Counted from the stretch's first letter, positions 1-10,389 are shown. The stretch: DNA of 32,479 nt from Chara braunii (GCA_003427395.1 BFEA01000025.1:3834098-3866576), one strand, 5' to 3'. Numbers and translations are program-made. Notes: generated from the sequence alone by a model not told the origin.

Positions 1-43
<43 letters not shown>

Positions 44-74
44 CGCCGCCGAGTGCACCTCTCTCTCTCTCTGA
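1..74. repeat. (CT)n microsatellite at the left edge
   Basis: The window opens inside a CT dinucleotide run of about 40 bases, interrupted by a short GC-rich stretch and resumed at 59-72. Because the run touches the window edge its true length is unknown. Confidence 0.95.
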
Positions 75-104
75 AACAACGTGACAAACAACCCGCTCCT
101 CCCG

Positions 105-800
105 CTCCTCCTGCTCCTCCCGCTCCTCCTCCCGCTCCTCCCGCTCCTCCTCTGCCAAACAAAACGTGACAAAGATCCCGCCAAAGCCATCTCCTACCAA
201 AAAAAATAAAATAAAACTACGAATAAAAACCCGGTCCTCCCGCTCCTCCTTCGCCAAACAACGTGACAAAGATCCCCCCATTTCCATCTGCTATAAAAAA
301 AAAAGAAGAAAACTACCCAAGAAAAAACGCTCCTCCCGTTCCTCCCCATCCTCCTCCCGCTCCTCCTCCGCCAAACAACGTGGCAAAGATCCCGCCATAG
401 CCATCTCCTACGAAAAGAAAAAAGACAACTACGAATAAAAAACCGCTCCTCCCGCTCCTCCCCCCACTCCTCCTCCGCCAAACAACTTGACAAAGATCCC
501 GCCATAGCCATCTCCTACCAAAAAAACAAGAAAACTACGAAAAAAAAAAAACTCTTTCTCCCGCTTCTCCCCCCCTCCTCCCTCTCCTCCTCCGCCAAAC
601 AACGTGACAAAGATCCCGGCATAGCCATCTCCTACGGGAAAAAAAAGAAAATTACGAATAAAAACCCGCTCCTCCTCCTCCTCGGCCAAATAACGTGAAA
701 AAGATCCCGCCATAGCCGTCTCCTACAAAAAAAGAAAAGAAAAAAAAACTACGAAAAAAAACTGATCCTCCTCCTGCTCCTCCTCCACCAAACAACGTGA
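105..800. repeat. Decayed tandem repeat, about 110-bp unit, some 6-7 copies
   Basis: A unit made of a CTCC-rich part, the phrase GCCAAACAACGTGACAAAG, then ATCCCGCCATAGCCATCTCC and an A-rich part recurs at roughly 150, 255, 370, 475, 595, 685 and 790. Unit length varies because the A-rich and CTCC-rich parts expand and contract. Reading frames across it, such as Lys/Ser-rich ones, are by-products of the repeat. I see no gene here. Confidence 0.85.
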
Positions 801-891
801 AACGAAGGATCTGACGGTGGAAGATGGCTTTGTGCAAAATTAAAAAAAAAAAAAGGAAAAAAAAAAGAAAAGAGAAACAATATTGCGCTGG

Positions 892-945
892 AACATGGAA
901 AGATACACTGAGTCACGCACATCTGGCACCGTATCTTTCCATGTT
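892..945. other. Perfect 15-bp hairpin with 24-nt loop
   Basis: AACATGGAAAGATAC at 892-906 is the exact reverse complement of 931-945, with the loop at 907-930. It sits between the A-rich end of the tandem repeat and the GA microsatellite. It could be a small foldback element or part of a short hairpin RNA; nothing else supports either. Confidence 0.8.
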
Positions 946-973
946 GTTTGGGCAGATCTATTCGCTGGCAGGC

Positions 974-984
974 AGGGAGGGAGG

Positions 985-1056
<72 letters not shown>
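974..1056. repeat. (GA)n microsatellite
   Basis: A GGGA-rich start runs into an unbroken GA dinucleotide tract. It creates artefactual Arg-Glu and Ser-Leu repeat reading frames in several phases. Confidence 0.97.
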
Positions 1057-1058
<2 letters not shown>

Positions 1059-1547
1059 TCTACGAAGGAAAGAAGACCAACCCAAGAGGAACGACACGCC
1101 ACGGAAGAGAAAAGAACTCAGTCACTGGCGCTGGCTATGGCATGCAACGCGTTGAAGGCCGACAAATGAAGAAGGACGGTGCTGCAGCGCTTCGCGTTCC
1201 AAGGTCGATGTCACGAAAAAAAATTGTCTTCTCGAAGCCGATTTTTGTTGTCCACCCGGTTGAAAACGCTTCAATTTTTTTTCCCGCTATATTTTCCCGC
1301 CCCCCTCCAACAATTTTGAGTTGCACACCCGCTATTCTCCACAGGCGTAATGGCAACGGACACCCCTCTTCAAGCCGTAATGGGAAGAGGCCTCAGTCTG
1401 TCTGAGCCTTGGCCACTGGGCCCCTCTTCAAAAAAATTAAAAAAAAAAAAAAAAAAGGGCTATTTATTGAAGCCCAACCAATTCAATTTCCTGTCGAATC
1501 TGGACAGGACGGCCTTTCATGCCTTTTTTACTGTCATTATAGTATTA

Positions 1548-1893
1548 TGGGGAACCTCGTAGCAGCCACATCCGTGCTCAAGCCTCCAACGACGGAACAT
1601 GCGGGAGCTGCACCCACCGCCAGGTGCGATACCTGCTACAGCAGGTGGATGGTTACCGGCCAGGGGTCAGCTGGTAGCATCAGGGCCGAGCTTCTTCAAT
1701 GGGCCAGTCACTTTGCCTCCCCTCCCCCTATGAACATCAGCAGTCTCTGCTCAATGCCACTCCAGGGAACCAACGACATATCTCTAGGTGGGGGGCGCCA
1801 AGCGTGCCCAGGAAGGTACATGAGGCCAATGGGGACTGAACCCAAGACCTCCTAAATGCCACTCGTGTGCCTTACCGACACACCTCCATTTAT
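1548..1893 (-). mobile_element. SINE-like repeat, copy 1 (longest, with tRNA-like head)
   Basis: About 250 bp is shared with 7706-7966 and about 180 bp with 26780-26962, so this is a dispersed repeat. All copies keep a small palindrome built on ACCTGC/GCAGGT. On the minus strand the upstream part, about 1890 to 1818, resembles a degenerate tRNA: a box A-like GGTAAGGCA, then GGTTCAGTCC close to box B, with weak acceptor pairing GAGG/CCTC. That suggests a tRNA-derived SINE transcribed by RNA polymerase III. The repeat is seen directly; the SINE class is inference. No clear target duplication was found. Confidence 0.6.
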
Positions 1894-2149
1894 GTTTTCC
1901 TCTTTATGCTTTGTGTTATTTATGGTGTCGGTGGGCAGTAAAGGGGGACCTTTTTCTTTCCGTCCCCCTGTGTTCTTCAACAGTCCTGAAAACGCCCTGT
2001 GCCACCAGCCAAAAGACGGGAAAATTATATATGTCTCTCCGTTAAGATGGGAATTCCCGTTATACCCAGTACTGGTGTGAACTTGCACCCGTACGTAGAC
2101 CCTGTTAAACTTTGCATTGAAGGCAATTTTTCCCGTTACCACGAACTTA

Positions 2150-3560
2150 TAAACATGCCCAGAAAATAGGCTGGGAAAATTTTGGGTTTTCCCACAGGAA
2201 GAGGTAAGCTTCGGATGGTGAAATTATGCTCATCCCGCCAAGTGCACCGTTGTAGGGCAATGGCTGCCGTGTATGAGAATAAGTTCAGCCATGTTAAGGG
2301 GGTGCCACGGAGAGTGGTATGAGAATCCCTCTATGTTGCCCTTCCGACTGATGGCTCCATTCTATTGGTGGGGACCTGCAAAGACCATAAACCGGGTCCA
2401 ACTTCCCTTATTCAAAAAGTATCAAGATACAGAAGGAGTAAGTGCAACACGTCTGGGCCATAACCAGGGTTAGACACCACTATCCTCTCTCTCTCTCTCT
2501 CTCTCTCCCTCTCTCTCCCTCTCTCCCCCCCTTTCGGCGAAGGTCCTTGCACTTTTAGCGCCTCTGCTTTGAGAAACAGGTACTACTTACTTTTGCCAAC
2601 GTTAGTGATGACTCGAGCAACATTTATGTCATGATAACATCCATAGAGAATTGTTCACCGGCCTATGAAATGTTGCTCTTAACACTAACGTTAATTTGAA
2701 CGTTGCTTGAACATAGCAAACGTTGCTCCAACTTGAAAATTAACACAGGTTTTCTTCTGTTGTAGTGAGAGCAGTTCTGGAGTAGCGACCTAGGCTCGTC
2801 TCGCATTAAGCAGGGCCACCATATTTGTAAGGGCGTGAATTCGTTATTCGTTGTCTTAATAGGTATGAATGGGGTTGTCCATCTGGCCATGACTAGGTTC
2901 AGTGAGGTGCAAGCGCTAGAATCAAAGAGAGTTGCGGTGAGGCTTGATCTTTAGAGCGGGGCTCAAGAGTCAAGATATTATCTTATGAGGATTACACCGC
3001 TCCTCTGTATATATGCTTTGCTCAAGAGTTGAAGGGGTAACAATTGTATCATATTATTTACTCATTGCTAGTCTTAATTTTGCCTTAAAGAATATGAAAT
3101 ATGTTGTTGAGAGTTATCATGTTATATGACTGACAATTGAGTTGGTGACATATTGTTTTCAAAACATATTGTGCCTTTCAGTTACAACCTTTGCAAATGA
3201 TTTGTGTTTATCACGCCGAGAGTGATTGTTATCAGTATATGCTATTTATTGTGGGTTGTACTGTATATTGGACTCATGTTTGGAGTATCCACTTATGTGA
3301 CTCATATGTCTCATATCCTTCCTTGATAAGTAAGAAGTGTGCCTGAGTTATGATTTGAGAGGTCTATCAGCGAATATTTATGTTTTATTCTAAATGGATA
3401 TTCGTTTAAAAACTATCCTCGGTATCGTCGCTGTTCTGAATAGGTTCTTTTGTGCGCCCTCATGATAAGTGTCGGGGTTATCTAGTAGGGTATATTCTAT
3501 TTTTGACTTAGATACGTAACTCCTCTCGAGTCTCGACCCTAACACCGCTCGTTATTGTTC
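2150..3560. other. Intergenic stretch before the gag remnant
   Basis: AT-rich sequence with a (CT)n tract at about 2485-2530 and no supported gene. It may contain the LTR or leader belonging to the gag at 3569, but I could not identify LTR ends or a primer-binding site. The AACAG just before the gag start resembles a splice acceptor, which is weak evidence. Confidence 0.4.
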
Positions 3561-3568
3561 AACAGGTG

Positions 3569-4650
3569 ATGGGGTCGAGGGAGCTCGAGATGGAAGGCTC
3601 TCAAGGGAAGACTGGGGTCGAGGAACTCGCCTCCCTACTGGGTCTGCGAGATTGGGAGCGAGACAACCTACCCAAGGTTGAGATCGACTTCTTCAAGGGC
3701 TATCATGTTTCTGACTTTCTGGACAAGTTTAAACAGATAGCATCTCATTGCGAATGGAATGAGGAGCAGATGCTAAAGGAGGTTATAAAGTATATCCATA
3801 TAGGCTTGAAGGAAGAAGTTAGTGGGTTGGTTAAAACAGCGGGATCATCATGGAGGAAGTTCTATGATGACATGTGGAATAAGTACCGGCGAGGTGAGGA
3901 ACAACTGACCAAAGCCGATCTAGAGAAGATAGAGCGGTACAATTATATGTCAATAGGGCACTTCCTGATGGAGTATGAGCGCGCATCCCGCAAGGTCTAG
4001 GCGTTGTCTGAATATGACAAGTGCTTTGTCTTCCTTATGAACTTTACGGATACAGAGCAGCGAGATCTGATCCGTGGGACAGAAGGGAGGCTTATATGGG
4101 ATAAAATCCGAGAAAATTTTGTAGAAGGGAATTTCGATCAACACCTCTGTCATACTCTGCGAGAAGCGAGGAAAAAAAAAGAGTCGGTGGATAATGAGAA
4201 GAGTGGGCATGACATAAGACCAAATGACCTTGCAGCAGACACCTTTGACGGTATGGGAGGTGCGTTTTAGAAGGACGCTAAGGTCGTCAAACGAAATCAT
4301 AGATGGAGCAACGAGGAAAAAAAAGTCATGTGTTGAGAGAAAAGAGATGCAGGCTAGAGTAAGAAATGCTGCAACTCATACATGTGAGAGGACGTTTGAC
4401 GCTCCAAACAAGAAGGGAACAAAGGAGCGAAGGGTTCAGGGAGAAGTTGGTAGGGCTCTACCGCATGCTATATCTGATCCTAAAAAAGGGTGCGACGACA
4501 ATGATGCATCGTCAACTTCAAGTTGGAAAAGGCAGAAAAATAGCAGGCGGCGAGAGCAGTGGTAAAAAATAGTATGTGTTTGTTGTGGAAAAACTAGTCG
4601 TATCCCTCGCAGATGTAAGATGGCGAAGAGAGGAGTTGAAGGGTGAGACC
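3569..4650 (+). pseudogene. Decayed LTR-retrotransposon gag with zinc knuckle
   Basis: Gag packages retrotransposon RNA in virus-like particles; this copy is broken. The ATG at 3569 opens MGSRELEMEG, followed by a capsid-like helical region (DFLDKFKQIASHCEW, FYDDMWNKYRRGEEQLTKADLEKI) and then FLMEYERASRKV. A TAG at 3998 interrupts it, and the same frame continues as ALSEYDKCFVFLMNF to a TAG at 4268. A shift near 4224-4270 moves to a frame ending in TAA at 4563, directly followed by a CCHC-like knuckle (4575-4616), C-x2-C-x4-R-x4-C, in which the zinc-binding His has become Arg. Protease, reverse transcriptase and integrase are not visible downstream. The style matches gag proteins I recall from Chara (established family knowledge from memory). 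Ty3-type is likely but unproven. Confidence 0.75.
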
Positions 4651-5480
4651 GTTAGACTTTAGGCAAGGGTTTGGTCCCTCCCAACAACTATCACCAATTT
4701 ACTTGTCTCGTCTATAGCAAGAGAAAGGTGGAATAGTGTCAACTCTTCTTAACGATTTATAAATAACCACTTGGAAGACCATGACGATGCGAGAGACTCA
4801 GTTGCTAGATTAATAGGCAACCATCTGCCTATTTTTGCTTTTAAGCTTAGTCTCCAAGTTTTATAAAATATAAATATTATTTTCTATATATATTTATGAT
4901 CTCGGATGAGACTCCCTGCTTTTGGGATTGTGCGTACGTTCTGGGTTTAACTATCAACTATCTAAGCTGATTTTTAGGTTTGGTTGAATGCAAGTGGAGG
5001 TCTTGTAAGGCCCTATTGTTCTTACGCTGACGTCCTTTCATCTCTGCGAGAATGCTTGAGATTATTTTGTGTATATCAATCTTTTATGGCTTATAGGGTA
5101 ATGCTAGGGATCTGGAATTGTGATGATTTGAGGCTTTTGAAGATTCGAGACTCGAGATAATCCGATTTTCTTTTGAGAACCATCTTGATATGGGTTTTGA
5201 TTCCCCCAGGTTGCAGGATCGTGCGCGTTCTGGTTGTCATTGGCATTCTCATAATTTTTGGCTTTGTGGGTTTTCAGTTTTTTTATTCTCACTGACGCAT
5301 GAGAAAGAAAACAGTAAAAGTATGAAATAAAATGGTGGATGAAGTGTGCGAACCAAAAAAGGTTCGATGAAGTGAAGAAAGTGTGATTTTTAGTGAAAAA
5401 TTTATAAGAGATTTAAAGAATCCAAAAAATCATATTAAGAGAGAGGTTATGCCTCAAGGCTGCCTAAGTGATTATTGATT
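4651..5480. other. AT-rich stretch after gag, no gene seen
   Basis: The region just after the knuckle may hold residual gag-pol linker, but no pol motifs (reverse transcriptase YxDD, integrase HHCC) were recognised in any frame. The element therefore looks internally deleted or very decayed. Confidence 0.5.
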
Positions 5481-5493
5481 TTCATTTAGACCC

Positions 5494-5648
5494 ACCTTCG
5501 AGTGAAAGGTATTTTAAAAGGATATATGGATAGTCCATCCGTGAGTGAGAGGATGACTGAGAGATTCTTATGTTTGATTCTCCGTCGAGTGGGAAGGAGT
5601 CTTAATACATTTTTATGGAAGGTCCATCCTTGAGTGGTAAGGTGGCTT
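5494..5648 (+). repeat. Array of four hairpins, about 44-bp period, shared loop
   Basis: Hairpins start at 5494, 5532, 5576 and 5619. Their loops share a core close to TGAGTG or CGAGTG. The stems differ: ACCTT/AAGGT; AGT-CATCC/GGATG-ACT; GA-CTCC/GGAG-TC; AAG-CCA-CC/GG-TGG-CTT. Each is complementary to its own partner, with small bulges. The inner stem bases sit 42-44 bp apart from unit to unit. Confidence 0.6.
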
Positions 5649-5713
5649 GAAATATTTTTCTGGTATAAGGGTTTTATCCTCCGCCAGAATCGGCAACTTC
5701 ATTCTATTGATTC

Positions 5714-6080
5714 TCAGCTGTCGGTGAAAGCGTCGTCTGTGGCAGGGGAACCCGCCTGATTTTGGGACCCCTCATGACTGGCCTTTGGTTGTGAGTCACA
5801 AATGATTCTTGTGTGTGGCAGAGGGTAAGGAAAGAACTGTCAGAATCGATATCCCCGTTTGTTTAAAAGTCGTATGATAACCAGTGGAGGTGCCACCTGC
5901 GGTAGGGAAAACCGCCAGATTCAGGGACCCTTCACTTGGCTTGCTATGTGCTACAAACGGTCTAGCGCGCGCCAGTGATTTCCATGATTGAGAAGATTAA
6001 GTTTTTATTACTAATAGCCGGTGGAAGTGTCGTCAGATCCAGGGAAAACTCACCTGATTTTGGGACCCTCCAATCGGCTT
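5714..6080 (+). repeat. Three diverged copies of a 60-70-bp unit with complementary flanks
   Basis: Copies at about 5714-5783, 5879-5940 and 6014-6080 share GTGGAAGTGTC near the left, GGGAAAAC in the middle and a TTTTGGGACCC-like end. The clearest flank pairing is in copy 3, AGCCG (6016-6020) with CGGCT (6075-6079). Copies 1 and 2 pair only with bulges. Function unknown. Confidence 0.6.
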
Positions 6081-6171
6081 TAGTTTTGTTGAAAGTGGGG
6101 TTGTCAATAAGTGTGAAATTTTAAGCAGAAAAAGTGAGTTTTATTTTGGGGAAGAAGATTATAAGAGTTTG

Positions 6172-6255
6172 CTCACTAAGCGAAGCTTATGGGTGAGATT
6201 GACAAAATGTGTGATGTAAGCGAAAAACCATACCCATAAAAATAAGGTTTATGGG
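6172..6255 (+). repeat. Two adjacent hairpins sharing a TTATGGG-type core
   Basis: The first pairs CTCAC (6172-6176) with GTGAG (6193-6197) and AAGC (6178-6181) with GCTT (6185-6188). The second is a perfect 8-bp stem, CCCATAAA (6233-6240) with TTTATGGG (6248-6255). They probably continue the hairpin-rich zone that begins at 5494. Confidence 0.5.
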
Positions 6256-7020
6256 CGAAAGGGGTGATTTTCCTTTATTTTGAAAAGACTTAGTCAATAC
6301 CCCTACCTGTCCAACAAGTGGCTTCTACGTGAGAGTGACAACTGCGGGATTGGGCTTAACAGGGCCCTACTCGTAAGATACATTTATGACACATGTAATG
6401 TGGTCAGTTAACCTAACCTTTTGGTTAGCTGAAAGATTGAGGTGTCTGATTAATCCCCACAATGGGGTGTTCTTTTGGGGAAGAGATTGAAAAGGGGTGT
6501 ATGGATTGGTTGATTTTGAGTGATTGAAGTGTGAAAAAAAAAAGAGCTAAATAAAGATTGAGATCCTGAATTTTGACCTACCACCGAGTTTGAGTTTTAG
6601 CTAATGGTGGGATGATCAGGGTGCCCGACACGATAAAATATCGTTCAAAGAGGCCGAAAGTGGTATAGTCTTAAGTTTGGCATTGGATGACTTCCTGTCC
6701 GTGATTGCAGAGGGTGAAAAGTGGTTTTATCCACTTTGTTAAATTAGAGGTTGAAAAATGTTCATGCTTAGCCGATTATTCGACTATTTGTATATTGCTA
6801 TTTTGATCAGGAATTGAAAGATACTTTTGACCGATGATTTTGTCCATTCCTTTTGAAGGATCAAGGCTTGGAGTGGATACAACTAAATGATCGTTTTAGC
6901 TAAAGTTAAGAACTCGAGAAAGTTATTATATACCTTTTCAAAAAACTAGGTTTAAAATGGTATTTGGTTTAAGCATCCGTTGCGACGGGGACGTCGCTTA
7001 ATAAGGTCCGGGCAAACCGT
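6256..7020. other. AT-rich non-coding stretch
   Basis: No gene seen. A small perfect hairpin CTAACC-TTTT-GGTTAG lies near 6409-6424; otherwise there are only short A-rich and GT-rich tracts. Confidence 0.4.
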
Positions 7021-7024
7021 CGTA

Positions 7025-7050
7025 CCAAATACCCTTACAAGGGTATTTGG
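7025..7050. repeat. Perfect 12-bp inverted repeat around TACCCTT-AC-AAGGGTA
   Basis: CCAAATACCCTT is followed by two bases and its exact reverse complement. A homologous inverted repeat occurs at 27737-27762 with different outer stem bases that still pair. Confidence 0.85.
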
Positions 7051-7324
7051 CGTGTTTTCTGCAAGTTACACGAGTGCAGCCTCATCTATCTAACGGCGTG
7101 CGCGCGAGAGAAATTTTAGGTCGTCGCAAGGGTGAGTGGCTCGCGCGGCGTATTGACGGCAGGACTCGACCATGCTCGGCTTGGGTGTGCGCGGTGTCGC
7201 GGGCCAGCGGGACGCACAATGTCTTCTTCTTGTTTCTATTAATTAGTTATTTATTTGCTTCTAACGTTTTCTAAGGTCTTTAACTCGGTGATCGATTTTG
7301 AGGCCTACGGGCATGGCTTAGCTA

Positions 7325-7726
7325 CTAGAGTATCGGAACCAGATAGTCATCGCTGTAGTCGAGGACCTTGAGGGCGCGACTTTTAGCGGGGTCATTCGAG
7401 TTTCTGAAGTGTCGGGGAAGTTGGCTAGGGTCCCCTATCCTACCCGTTTTGAAATATGAACCGAACGGGTTGATGTGCATGTGGGTCGGTGGACGCTTTG
7501 GCCACGGCACGGGAAGAGACCTGGGCGGCGGTGGTCGCTGCAGGTGTACGGTCCGCCATCCGCCATTTGCCATGCGAGGTTTGTGTGTGCCCGTGCCCGT
7601 TGGGACACGAAAGATGGTGACATGTGCCCGGGCGCAGAGGGGCAAACCATCCCGGGGCGTTGTGGAGAGGCCGTAGCGGTACGGCGACAGGCTGCGGATT
7701 ATGGGGAAACCCTGTAGCAGCCACAT
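7325..7726 (-). CDS. Hypothetical Pro/Arg-rich reading frame beside the SINE-like repeat
   Basis: A 133-codon open frame whose first residues come from the neighbouring SINE-like repeat. The central part contains GWRTVHLQRPPP and the end HFRNSNDPAKSRALKVLDYSDDYLVPIL. A minus-strand frame at 27709-27933 contains the similar GWRTAHPQKVPA, at a comparable place relative to beta. That is a weak hint that beta once encoded protein here, or that the two stretches are simply homologous DNA. No domain is recognised and an opposite-strand frame overlaps it fully. Confidence 0.2.
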   Translation of the reverse strand: MWLLQGFPIIRSLSPYRYGLSTTPRDGLPLCARAHVTIFRVPTGTGTHKPRMANGGWRTVHLQRPPPPRSLPVPWPKRPPTHMHINPFGSYFKTGRIGDPSQLPRHFRNSNDPAKSRALKVLDYSDDYLVPIL

Positions 7727-7966
7727 CTGTGCTCAAGCCTCCAACGAGGGAACATGCAGGAGCTGCACCCACCGGCAGGTGTGATACCTGCTGCAGCAGG
7801 TGGGCGATACCGGCTAGGGGTCAACCGGGGGCATCAGAACCGAGCTTCTTTGAGGGGCCAGCCACAGTTCCTCCCCTCCGGTCCCCTCCTCCTATGAGCA
7901 TCAGTAGTCTCTGCTTGAGGCCGTTCGGGTGGGGGGACCAACGACATACCTCTAGGTAGTGGGCGG
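7706..7966 (-). mobile_element. SINE-like repeat, copy 2
   Basis: Closely parallels copy 1 from its minus-strand 3' end near 7706 to about 7966. It includes an unbroken ACCTGCTGCAGCAGGT palindrome and the phrase ACCAACGACATA. It lacks the tRNA-like head seen in copy 1. It directly abuts the beta fragment in the same relative orientation as copy 3 follows the beta copy at 24-26.5 kb, so the repeat may have become part of beta. Confidence 0.65.
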
Positions 7967-8364
7967 AGAGCAAAGTCAAAGGGGAGGCTGGTTGCAGTGT
8001 AATCAGGCGCTAGGACCGTGGAGTGGGGCAGAGGGCGACGACCGCTAAGTGAGAGCGGCGGGTAAAGTAAGGCAAGGCGGGCGACAGGTGCTGAGACTAT
8101 GCAGGGAGGCAGACGAGCGGCGGGAGCTGTGTTAGCAATAGCAGGGAAGACAGGCAGTGGACCGCTAGCAAACCGGTGGCAGTGCGAGATAGAGACGAAG
8201 TGTGGCCGGGCGCCGCAGAGGTGAGGCTGTATCCAGGCACAAACGGGAAGCGACCGACAGCGAAGAAAGAAACGGGGATGAATCTGGCCATTGGGCTGCG
8301 TTAGGTGCATACGGAGAGAAGGAACGGGCTATGGAGGGAGTGAGTGGAGGTGGAAAGCGTGAAG

Positions 8365-8754
8365 CCCGCCCGATTCTCGATGAAATCGGGCGGGGAAGGA
8401 AGTGATTCCGAGTTTTTTTGATCGGGCGACTCAGAATTTGGCGTTAGTTTTAGAGGGAAGTTAGTAGATAGAGGCGTTAGTAGAGAAGGACGGACGCGAA
8501 GTTGCAGTGACGGCGGAGGTGGAAAGAAGTGATAATAACGAAACTCGGTCGATTCTCGACGAAATCGGTCGAGGAAAGAAGCGATTTGGGGGTTTTGAAT
8601 GTGGGCGACCGCAAATCCGAGGTCATTTTTTGTGATAAGTTAGTAAGATAGAAGTTAAATTAGAAAGTGAGTGCGCGGAGTAGAAGGGGAAAACGACTAT
8701 AGTGGAAGCGAAAAATCCTCTAACTCGCCCGTTTCTTCATTGAAACAGGCGAGT
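8365..8754. repeat. Three-unit hairpin array, 179-bp period (beta copy Z)
   Basis: Arms 8365-8375/8384-8394 form 11 perfect pairs. Arms 8544-8554/8563-8573 form 11 pairs, two of them G-T. Arms 8723-8735/8742-8754 form 13 positions with one C-A mismatch. The first two loops are near-identical, CTCGATGA and CTCGACGA; the third is shorter. Stem sequences differ but pair each time. The unit starts are exactly 179 bp apart. Confidence 0.8.
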
Positions 8755-8967
8755 GGAGATCCGTTTTGGGGGGTTTTGGCCATCATGAATCAGATGGCGG
8801 AGTCAGATTCGGGAGTTAGAGTGTGGGTATAGCGGTATAGAGGTCCTAAGCTGCGGGTGGGAGAATAAGTAGTAAAGAGGGAATGAATTCGCTCGTATTC
8901 TAGCGGAAGATTCATTCTGATTTTGCTTATCCTATCGATGGAAGTAGTTTGAGGCCAGCCACACCGC

Positions 8968-8970
<3 letters not shown>

Positions 8971-9049
<79 letters not shown>
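8971..9049. repeat. (GA)n microsatellite
   Basis: An unbroken GA tract of nearly 80 bases inside the beta fragment. The other beta copy has a shorter, degenerate GA-rich tract at about 29595-29650. Confidence 0.97.
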
Positions 9050-9050
<1 letters not shown>

Positions 9051-10389
9051 TAACCTCGACATAAGAAGTGGCGAACTGGCGGAGAGGGATGAATCAAGAA
9101 AACAAACTTGGATAAATCAGCAGGGAAAGAGGACCCTGTGGAACTCGAATGTTAGCTCGGCTCTGTGTAATGGCCCGAGAGAGAGGGACTGTTAGGCGCG
9201 GGGCTTGGCTGAAACTGTGCACTGTTAACCGATGAGGCAAGTGTCATAAGCTGAGCTCGAGGGGAGAGAGTCCATCCGGTTTAGTTTTTGATGCGAGCAC
9301 GGGCCCTGAGGGTATGTATGGGATCCTGATGGAGGGCGGCACAGTTGACATCCGCATACACTTTGGTTGGCAATGCTGTCTCATTTCAGAGTGGAGCCGT
9401 AGCCAAGATGCCTCAGATCAAGAGAGTTGTGGCGATTTGAGACAGGTACGTGGTGTGGTGCAGGACAGAGAGCGCAAAAATGCAAAAGTTGAAGGGCCTA
9501 CCTGCTGGTCAAAGTGCCCCCTATGCTTTAGGCGGCGTAGTCAGTTTACTCCACGACATTGGTAAGCGACCTTACGGGGCACGTTTTTAGTCTGGGTGTC
9601 GGGCAGGTTCGTCAAAAGAGCATGAAGGGGAGGGGTACACACATGCAAGTGGGAGATAGTTGTTGGGAGAGAGGGGAGCGACCTTACCTCGAAGACGGGT
9701 CTCTCGTACGTACGTGCATACGGTGACATCTGGCTGCTCGAAATACATGTGAGCCGTTTGTACCTGGCTGAGATCAGGACCAGATTTGGCGAAGGCAAAG
9801 GACAGAGAAGGGACAGAAAACCTAGAGAGGGGAGAAAAACTTACCTGACCAGACTGCAATTTGGGCCGCGAGGCTGCGGCATCCGCAACGGGTTTACATT
9901 GACAAGGCATTACTGAAGGTTGTACAACTGACATAAGCCGACAAGACCGTTGGTATCGTGCTCCACTGATTGTGTTTGTTGCTGAGCACTAACGTTCGCA
10001 CCGTTTGTTCGACTAGGGCTGTTGGCACTACCGCCTGATGAGACCTGCATCTTTCAGCTGACTGTAGCTTGCTTTGCTTGAAATGGTACTGTTTCAGATA
10101 GTTGCTATCGTTCCTGAGGCAAGTTGTTGTGGCGTACTCCGAAGTCGCTGCTGCGGACTGTTAAAGTCAGGGGATTATGTTAATGGTGTGGTGAGCTCGC
10201 AATTGAAGGGGTTGAGTGATAAGGGCCTTAGCAAGTGATCGAGAGAGTGAGGGCAGTGAGTTGTGAAAAACTGAGCGCGACCGCTGAGTACTGCATTACA
10301 TTAATGAACAGGGCTGCGGTGTCTTGAGACAGCGCACGACTGTTGTGGGCACTGTGCAAATTGGTGTTGCAAATACCGTCGTGCTTTTG

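Noticed and set aside
824-1405. 193-residue frame across the GA microsatellite
   Set aside because: Dominated by Arg-Glu dipeptides from (GA)n and by poly-Lys from A runs; three overlapping frames show the same artefact.
1806-1890. A functional tRNA gene on the minus strand
   Set aside because: Box A and box B-like words are present, but the T-loop is one base short and the stems are weak; it fits a degenerate SINE head better.
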